This document shows, piece by piece, positions 1-4,241 of a DNA stretch of 5,766 bases. The position numbers and the translations under genes were made by a program. Source of the stretch: an uncultured Eubacteriales bacterium (GTDB lineage Bacteria; Bacillota; Clostridia; Oscillospirales; Acutalibacteraceae); the NCBI GenBank assembly GCA_900320925.1, contig ONUD01000186.1, positions 1-5,766 of the forward strand. Direction: 5' to 3'. Every line of letters starts with the position of its first letter. Position 1 is the first letter of the stretch. The notes beneath the pieces were generated by a model that worked only from the letters and a program-made list of their open reading frames with translations, was not told the origin of the DNA and made no database searches.

Positions 1-1115
1 ATGTTGTCACCTGTTTCATTCTGTGTCCACAAGCTTTTCTCGTGGCGTTCCGAGTTGTTTTTGATGATGCTGTTGGCGGCGGTCAGGATATTTTTGGTCG
101 AGCGGTAGTTTTGTTCCAGACGGATGACACGGGTTTCTTCGTAGAGTGTATCAAATTGCAGGATATTTTCAATGGTGGCTCCGCGGAATTTGTAGATACT
201 CTGGTCATCGTCCCCGACGACACACAGGTTCCGGTGTTTGTCTGCCAGCATTTTGACCAGCTGGTACTGGATAGTATTGGTATCCTGGTACTCGTCCACC
301 ATGATGTAGCGGAACTGCTCCTGATACTTTTCCAGAATGTCGGGGAACTCCTCAAACAGTTCCACCGTGTTATAGATAATATCATCAAAGTCCATGGCAT
401 TGGCCGCTAACAGCCGTTTCTGATATTCCTTGTATATCTTGGCAATGCTGATGAGTCTGTCATCTTTGCCGGCTTCCTTTTTCATCTGTTCGGGACTTTT
501 CTGATGATCCTTTGCCTGCGAGATTTCGGGCAGGACACTCTTGATAGGAATGATTTTATCGTCTATTTGCAGTACCTTCATGCAGTCACGAATGACCCGC
601 TTTTGGTCATCGGTGTCATAGATGGTGAAGTGCTCTTCATAGCCCAGCATGGTGCCGTAGCGGCGGAGGATTCTCATACAGGCACTGTGGAACGTGGAAG
701 CCCATATTTCTTCTCCGACCGTGCCGACTTTTTTGACAATACGCTCTTTCAGTTCATTGGCGGCCTTGTTGGTAAAGGTGATGGCAAGAATCCGCCACGG
801 ATAGACTTTGCCCACAGACAGCCTGTCTGCCAATTCATCGGGCAGTCTGCATTCTCCGTTGGCTGCCTGCTGCATGACGGCAATGTCCTCGTCACTGTAC
901 TCTCCGTAAAGGCAGTCACTTTCATAGGCTTCTCCCCAACGCAGGATATGGGCGGCACGGTTGACCAGTACGGTTGTTTTGCCGCTTCCTGCCCCTGCCA
1001 GCACCAGCAGGGGTCCTTTGACGTGCAGGACAGCCTCCCGCTGCTGTTCATTCAGATCCGCAAATTCTTTTTCAATGATTTGCCTGCGAAGTGCAGGAAT
1101 CATTTCCTGATTCAT
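1..1115 (-). CDS. pcrA: ATP-dependent DNA helicase PcrA/UvrD (N-terminal part, truncated by window edge)
   Basis: Superfamily 1A 3'-5' DNA helicase used in nucleotide excision repair, replication restart and removal of RecA or RNA polymerase from DNA. Reading leftward from 1115 gives 371 codons without a stop. Motifs in order: Q motif LNEQQREAV (residues 21-29), Walker A AGAGSGKT (40-47), motif Ia TFTNKAA (113-119), STFHS (140-144), Walker B VDEYQDT (273-279), motif III GDDDQSIYKFRGA (301-313) and motif IV RLEQNYRST (332-340). Motifs V and VI and the second half of the protein (family length about 700-800 residues) lie outside the window. The stretch between motifs I and Ia is about 40 residues longer than in E. 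coli UvrD. Start choice: GGAGAGG (1125-1131, complement) sits 9 nt before the ATG at 1115; in-frame ATGs at 1124 and 1133 abut or precede that site. No frameshift is seen. Family assignment is secure; pcrA rather than another UvrD paralogue is the usual Firmicute naming. Confidence 0.96.
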   Translation of the reverse strand, partial: MNQEMIPALRRQIIEKEFADLNEQQREAVLHVKGPLLVLAGAGSGKTTVLVNRAAHILRWGEAYESDCLYGEYSDEDIAVMQQAANGECRLPDELADRLSVGKVYPWRILAITFTNKAANELKERIVKKVGTVGEEIWASTFHSACMRILRRYGTMLGYEEHFTIYDTDDQKRVIRDCMKVLQIDDKIIPIKSVLPEISQAKDHQKSPEQMKKEAGKDDRLISIAKIYKEYQKRLLAANAMDFDDIIYNTVELFEEFPDILEKYQEQFRYIMVDEYQDTNTIQYQLVKMLADKHRNLCVVGDDDQSIYKFRGATIENILQFDTLYEETRVIRLEQNYRSTKNILTAANSIIKNNSERHEKSLWTQNETGDN

Positions 1116-1149
1116 GATAAACATCCTCTCCATTTCTGATTGCCCTTCT

Positions 1150-1178
1150 ATTTTACCGCAAAATCAAAAGAATAGCAA
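1150..1178 (-). promoter_or_regulatory. Probable sigma-A promoter of pcrA
   Basis: On the minus strand, TTGCTA (1173-1178, 4/6 match to TTGACA) and TAAAAT (1150-1155, 5/6 match to TATAAT) are separated by exactly 17 nt. Transcription would start near 1143 and leave a leader of about 28 nt that contains the GGAGAGG ribosome binding site. The -35 element lies inside an 18-bp palindrome (1170-1187). Assignment is by consensus match only. Confidence 0.7.
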
Positions 1179-1187
1179 ATGCTATTC
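1170..1187. promoter_or_regulatory. 18-bp perfect palindrome, candidate operator
   Basis: GAATAGCAAATGCTATTC has two perfect 8-bp arms around a central AA. It covers the -35 element of the pcrA promoter and touches the -35 of the weaker candidate rightward promoter, so a dimeric regulator bound here could act on both divergent genes. It does not match the Firmicute LexA box that I know (CGAAC-N4-GTTCG). The regulator is unknown and function is inference from position and symmetry. Confidence 0.45.
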
Positions 1188-1215
1188 ATAAATCAAATTC
1201 GCTCCGTCATATGAT
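1185..1215 (+). promoter_or_regulatory. Weak candidate promoter of the GH25 muramidase gene
   Basis: TTCATA (1185-1190, 4/6 to consensus) and TATGAT (1210-1215, 5/6) are separated by 19 nt, longer than the usual 16-18. It is the best rightward match I found between the divergent genes. A start near 1222 would place most of the 1218-1249 hairpin at the extreme 5' end of the transcript. Confidence 0.35.
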
Positions 1216-1217
1216 AG

Positions 1218-1264
1218 AAAACGGGAAAACATCGTGTTTTCACCGTTTTTCGGTGTTTTCGCCG
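1218..1264 (+). repeat. Nested inverted repeats in the leader of the muramidase gene
   Basis: Arms 1218-1231 and 1235-1249 pair over 14 bp with one bulged A (1242) and a 3-nt TCG loop. The right arm overlaps a second, mutually exclusive hairpin, CACCG-TTTTT-CGGTG (1241-1255). CGGT/GCCG (1251-1254 with 1261-1264, one G-T wobble) offers a third. A T-run (1246-1250) directly follows the GC part of the first stem, so it could behave as a weak terminator or attenuator. A further A/T palindrome centred at about 1273 precedes the ribosome binding site. Pairings are read directly from the sequence; regulatory function is inferred. Confidence 0.4.
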
Positions 1265-1299
1265 AAGAAAAAATTTTTCTGGAAACGGAGGAAATCATC

Positions 1300-2256
1300 A
1301 TGTCCGTCAAAAAAGGCATCGACGTTTCCTATGCACAGGGAAACATTGACTTTTCCAAAATCAGCAAAGAAGAAGTGCATTTTGCCATCGTCCGCAGCAG
1401 TTACGGCTGGGAACTCGGCCAGAAAGACAGCAAGTTTGACAGAAATATCCGGGGCTTTCAGGGTCTGGGGATTCCCTGCGGTGCGTACCACTACTCCTAT
1501 GCACAAAGCAGGGATGATGCCGTGAAGGAAGCAAAATACTGTCTGTCCTGCATTGGCGACCATCATCTGGAACTGCCGATTTTTTATGACTTGGAGGACA
1601 GTTCGATTGCCCGTCTGGGGAGGCGTGCCTGCACGGAGATTGCCAAGGCTTTCTGTGACTACATGAAGCAGAAAGGACACAAAGCAGGAGTCTATCTGAA
1701 TCCCAACTGGCTGGAGAACTATGTCTACAAGGACGAACTGATGGGCAAATATCCTTTATGGCTTGCCCAGTGGGGAACGTCCAAGCCTTCTTACCCATGC
1801 TCCCTGTGGCAGTATACCGTAGGAGCGGCAGGGTGTGTCAGCGGGATTATCGGAGAAGTGGATCTGGATCATCTCTACAGCGAAGAAACACACGAGGAAA
1901 CATTCCATGTGGGGGATATTGTCAAGGTACTTGACCCTATCGACTACGATACGGGCAAACGCTTCCATGTGTATGACGGTGAGACATATTCCGTGATAGA
2001 AGCGGTTGGTGACAGAATCGTCATTGGCATTGACGGAAGAGTGACGGCTGCCATCAATGCCAAATATCTGGAGAAAATCGGTGACAAAAAGGAAGAACTG
2101 AAAAAGCATACCTACACCTATATCATCCGTTCCGGGGATACCCTCAGCGGCATTGCGGAAAAGTATCATACAACGGTGGCCAAAATTGCCGAAGAGAACC
2201 ATATTGCGAATCCGAACCTGATTTACAGCGGCCGTATCCTGAAAATTACGGTGTGA
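1300..2256 (+). CDS. GH25 muramidase (lysozyme) with C-terminal LysM domain, endolysin-like
   Basis: Peptidoglycan hydrolase cleaving the MurNAc-GlcNAc beta-1,4 bond; 318 residues. Residues 5-193 are a GH25 (Chalaropsis-type) barrel: GIDVS (6-10, with D8) and FYDLED (95-100, with D97 and E99) supply the expected acidic catalytic residues, and LWQYT (169-173) and EVDLDHLY (186-193) close the fold as in the family. Residues 202-260 (FHVGDIVKVLDP onward) resemble a small beta-rich SH3-like wall-binding module of phage and clostridial lysins, a weaker call. Residues 272-317 are LysM (YIIRSGDTLSGIAEKY ... NPNLIYSG), which binds glycan chains. There is no signal peptide or membrane segment, as in holin-dependent phage endolysins, yet no holin or phage gene is visible. 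Start chosen at the ATG 8 nt after GGAGG (1287-1291); a frame extension to GTG 1234 would run through the leader hairpins. No clear terminator follows. Confidence 0.93.
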   Translation: MSVKKGIDVSYAQGNIDFSKISKEEVHFAIVRSSYGWELGQKDSKFDRNIRGFQGLGIPCGAYHYSYAQSRDDAVKEAKYCLSCIGDHHLELPIFYDLEDSSIARLGRRACTEIAKAFCDYMKQKGHKAGVYLNPNWLENYVYKDELMGKYPLWLAQWGTSKPSYPCSLWQYTVGAAGCVSGIIGEVDLDHLYSEETHEETFHVGDIVKVLDPIDYDTGKRFHVYDGETYSVIEAVGDRIVIGIDGRVTAAINAKYLEKIGDKKEELKKHTYTYIIRSGDTLSGIAEKYHTTVAKIAEENHIANPNLIYSGRILKITV

Positions 2257-2301
2257 CAAAGTATACAAAATTTTATGAGGATTTCAATGCAAAATCATGC
2301 C

Positions 2302-2331
2302 TTGACAACAAGGGTGTCATTGTTATAAAAT
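2302..2331 (+). promoter_or_regulatory. Strong sigma-A-type promoter of rny
   Basis: A perfect TTGACA (2302-2307) is followed after 16 nt by TATAAA (2324-2329) with an extended -10 TG (2321-2322). TAAAAT (2326-2331) at 18 nt is an alternative. It lies 46 bp after the muramidase stop and about 215 bp before the rny start, implying a long leader. TGACA-N7-TGTCA (2303-2319) forms an inverted repeat across the -35 and spacer. Confidence 0.75.
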
Positions 2332-2336
2332 ATACG

Positions 2337-2546
2337 ATAGGTGAGAATTGTTTCCGCCTGATGGGGTTTATCCTGTTTCCTGTTCTTGATCATCTCAATC
2401 ATTTGTCGTTGAGATATTTTTGATAAAACAAATAAATAAAAATATTTGACAGCGACACCTTTGAGCTGATTCCAAGACTGCCGGAAGCAGTCGATACAGA
2501 AAAACTTCGGAACACAAAAACGAAATGTAGGAGGTGTCAAATCAAA
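2337..2546 (+). promoter_or_regulatory. Long structured 5' leader of rny
   Basis: No convincing gene lies here. The predicted transcript carries: a stem ATCTCAA/TTGAGAT (2392-2398 with 2409-2415) followed by ATTTTT; an outer arm pair TTTATC/GATAAA (2367-2372 with 2422-2427); a perfect hairpin GACTGC-CGGAA-GCAGTC (2476-2492); and a 7-bp complementarity between GACACCT (2454-2460) and AGGTGTC (2532-2538), which includes part of the AGGAGGTG ribosome binding site (2529-2536). The last pairing could mask ribosome entry. I recognise no named riboswitch class. Promoter position and all folds are inferred by eye. Confidence 0.45.
2392..2421 (+). terminator. Weak terminator-like stem-loop inside the rny leader
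   Basis: A 7-bp perfect but A/T-rich stem (ATCTCAA/TTGAGAT) with a 10-nt loop is followed by ATTTTT. The geometry fits an attenuator, but the low GC content and long loop make it weak. It may be only part of a larger leader fold. Confidence 0.3.
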
Positions 2547-4100
2547 ATGGATCCGGTGCTGGCCATATTCCTGATTATTGCAGTTTCCATGATCGTGGGA
2601 GTGTGTGCGTTTTTTGCAGGTGTTCAGTACAGAAAAAAAGTCGGAGAGGACAAGATCGGCTCTGCCGAAACTGAGGCTCAGAAAATTATTGAGGAGGCTC
2701 AGCGGTCTGCCGAGGCAACCAAAAAAGAAGCCGTGATTGCCGGCAAAGACGAGGCTCACAGACTGCTGACCAATGCTGAACATGAAATTACGGACCGCCG
2801 CAAGGAAATGCAGCGTCAGGAAAGACGTATTCAACAAAAAGAAGAATCGGTGGAGAAAAAGCTCGACAGCCTTGAGAAAAAAGAGGAAGCTGTCAGTCAA
2901 AAGCTGAAAAATGCCGAACAGCGTCTGGAAGAGGCAGAGAAAATTAAGCAAAGTGAATTTGAAATGCTCGAAAAAATCTCAGGCCTGACTTCCGAACAAG
3001 CAAAGGCTTACATTTTGAACAATCTTGACAATGAACTTTCTCATGAAAAAGCCGTCAAGATTATGGAATTTCAACAGAAAACAAGAGAAGAATCTGAAAA
3101 AACCGCAAGAGAAATTGTTTCTCTTGCTATCCAGCGGATTGCTGCCGATCATGTCAGTGAATCAACCGTATCGGTCGTGCCGCTGCCCAATGACGAAATG
3201 AAGGGCAGAATCATCGGCCGTGAGGGCAGAAATATCCGTGCCATTGAAACCCTGACAGGGGTGGATCTGATTATTGACGATACGCCCGAAGCCATTACGC
3301 TTTCCTGCTTTGAGCCTGTGAAGCGTGAGATCGCCAAGGTCACGCTTGAAAAACTCATTGCCGACGGACGTATCCATCCCGCCAGAATTGAGGAAATGTA
3401 TGAAAAAGCCAAACGTGAGGTAGACTTTATCATCAAGTCGGAAGGAGAACGGGCGATTATCGAGGCGGGTGTCAACAATATGCACCCCGAACTGGTCAAA
3501 CTCCTCGGCAGACTGCATTTCCGTACCAGCTACGGTCAGAATGTGCTTGACCACTCGCTGGAGGTTGCCTATCTGGCAGGGATCATGGCATCCGAGTTGG
3601 GACTGGAACCTACCATGGCAAGACGTGCCGGTCTGCTGCATGACATTGGCAAGGCTCTTGACCATGAAATCGAAGGCTCCCATATCGAAATCGGTGTGGA
3701 CGTGGCAAGAAAGTATAAGGAAAGTGAATTGGTCGTTCATGCCATCCACGCCCATCACGGCGATGTCGAAGCCAAAACCATTATTGCCTGTCTGGTGCAG
3801 GCGGCCGATGCGATCTCCGCTGCTCGTCCGGGGGCAAGACGTGAGAATCTGGAAAATTATATCAAGCGTCTGGAAAAACTGGAGGAAGTGGCTTCCTCTT
3901 TCAACGGCGTAGAACGATGCTTTGCGATTCAGGCAGGCCGTGAGGTGCGTATCATCGTGAAGCCCGAGGTCGTGAAAGATGACTCCATGGTACTGCTCGC
4001 CCGTGACATCTGTAAGAAAATCGAGGACGAGGTGGCATACCCGGGACAAATCAAAGTTAATCTCATCCGTGAAAGCCGTGCCGTAGAGTACGCCAAATAA
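2547..4100 (+). CDS. rny: Ribonuclease Y, membrane-anchored endoribonuclease
   Basis: Initiates mRNA decay in Firmicutes by endonucleolytic cleavage at the membrane, where it works with other RNA-degrading enzymes. The 517 residues match the family length (about 520). Domains: N-terminal membrane helix (about 4-26), then the basic YRKK; a long charged coiled coil (about 30-200, rich in E/K/Q/A); a KH RNA-binding domain (about 207-270) with the GREG loop at 224-227; and an HD domain (about 333-430) with H336, the HD pair H365-D366 in LLHDIGK, H398/H401, HHGD (403-406) and D421 in ADAISAARPGARRE, which form the metal site. A conserved C-terminal domain ends in VEYAK. No key residue is missing. 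Start: ATG 10 nt after AGGAGGTG (2529-2536). It has its own strong promoter and long leader, and a terminator lies 7 nt after the stop. Confidence 0.98.
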   Translation: MDPVLAIFLIIAVSMIVGVCAFFAGVQYRKKVGEDKIGSAETEAQKIIEEAQRSAEATKKEAVIAGKDEAHRLLTNAEHEITDRRKEMQRQERRIQQKEESVEKKLDSLEKKEEAVSQKLKNAEQRLEEAEKIKQSEFEMLEKISGLTSEQAKAYILNNLDNELSHEKAVKIMEFQQKTREESEKTAREIVSLAIQRIAADHVSESTVSVVPLPNDEMKGRIIGREGRNIRAIETLTGVDLIIDDTPEAITLSCFEPVKREIAKVTLEKLIADGRIHPARIEEMYEKAKREVDFIIKSEGERAIIEAGVNNMHPELVKLLGRLHFRTSYGQNVLDHSLEVAYLAGIMASELGLEPTMARRAGLLHDIGKALDHEIEGSHIEIGVDVARKYKESELVVHAIHAHHGDVEAKTIIACLVQAADAISAARPGARRENLENYIKRLEKLEEVASSFNGVERCFAIQAGREVRIIVKPEVVKDDSMVLLARDICKKIEDEVAYPGQIKVNLIRESRAVEYAK

Positions 4101-4107
4101 CGGTTAT

Positions 4108-4140
4108 CAGGAGCAGGCAAGAAATTCTTGCCTGCTCTTG
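4108..4140 (+). terminator. Stem-loop terminator after rny
   Basis: Perfect 13-bp arms GAGCAGGCAAGAA / TTCTTGCCTGCTC (4111-4123 and 4125-4137) extend to 16 bp with CAG/TTG (one G-T pair). The innermost pairs would open to form the loop. It is followed by GTTTGT, a short, interrupted T-tract, so efficiency may be moderate. The stem begins 7 nt after the rny stop and separates it from the next promoter. Confidence 0.75.
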
Positions 4141-4168
4141 GTTTGTCGATGAAATGTGTTGCAGCTAC

Positions 4169-4197
4169 TTGACAGACCGTACAATAAGTAATAAAAT
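4169..4197 (+). promoter_or_regulatory. Strong sigma-A promoter of the zinc-finger/TPR protein gene
   Basis: Perfect TTGACA (4169-4174), 17-nt spacer, TAAAAT (4192-4197, 5/6). Transcription would start near 4204, giving a leader of about 35 nt before the ATG at 4239. Together with the terminator upstream, this makes the downstream gene a separate unit from rny. Confidence 0.8.
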
Positions 4198-4222
4198 ATG
4201 AGTAATAAATTGTTCAAAAAAC

Positions 4223-4241
4223 CATATGGGGTGGGCATATG
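4223..4241 (+). promoter_or_regulatory. Start-codon hairpin CATATG-GGGTGGG-CATATG
   Basis: Two copies of the self-complementary CATATG (4223-4228 and 4236-4241) flank a 7-nt loop GGGTGGG. Folded as RNA, the ATG at 4239-4241 lies in the stem and the only G-rich, ribosome-binding-like sequence lies in the loop, 3 nt before the start. The 6-bp stem is A/T-rich and only modestly stable. Confidence 0.35.

Noticed and set aside
42..1139. Plus-strand open frames over the helicase region
   Set aside because: They are antisense to the helicase, whose motifs are intact and in order on the minus strand.
1234..1299. N-terminal extension of the muramidase from GTG 1234
   Set aside because: The extension crosses the leader hairpins, has no ribosome binding site and does not form a signal peptide. 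GGAGG 8 nt before the ATG at 1300 decides the start.
2257..2300. Possible terminator after the muramidase gene
   Set aside because: Only short A/T palindromes (GTATAC, AAAATTTT) are present, with no GC stem followed by a T-run, so I do not call a terminator.
2361..2423. A 20-codon frame (MGFILFPVLDHLNHLSLRYF) in the rny leader, ending inside the terminator-like stem
   Set aside because: No ribosome binding site at a usable distance (the nearest AGG-like sequence is about 18 nt away) and no run of a single regulatory amino acid. It is probably chance, though its stop position within the stem makes it worth checking by ribosome profiling.
2446..2451. A second perfect TTGACA upstream of rny
   Set aside because: No acceptable -10 element lies 16-18 nt downstream (the sequence there is around GATTCCAA).
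3162..4049. Long minus-strand open frame (295 codons) opposite rny
   Set aside because: It lies wholly within the conserved KH and HD coding region of RNase Y, has no recognisable domain, and is a codon-bias shadow.
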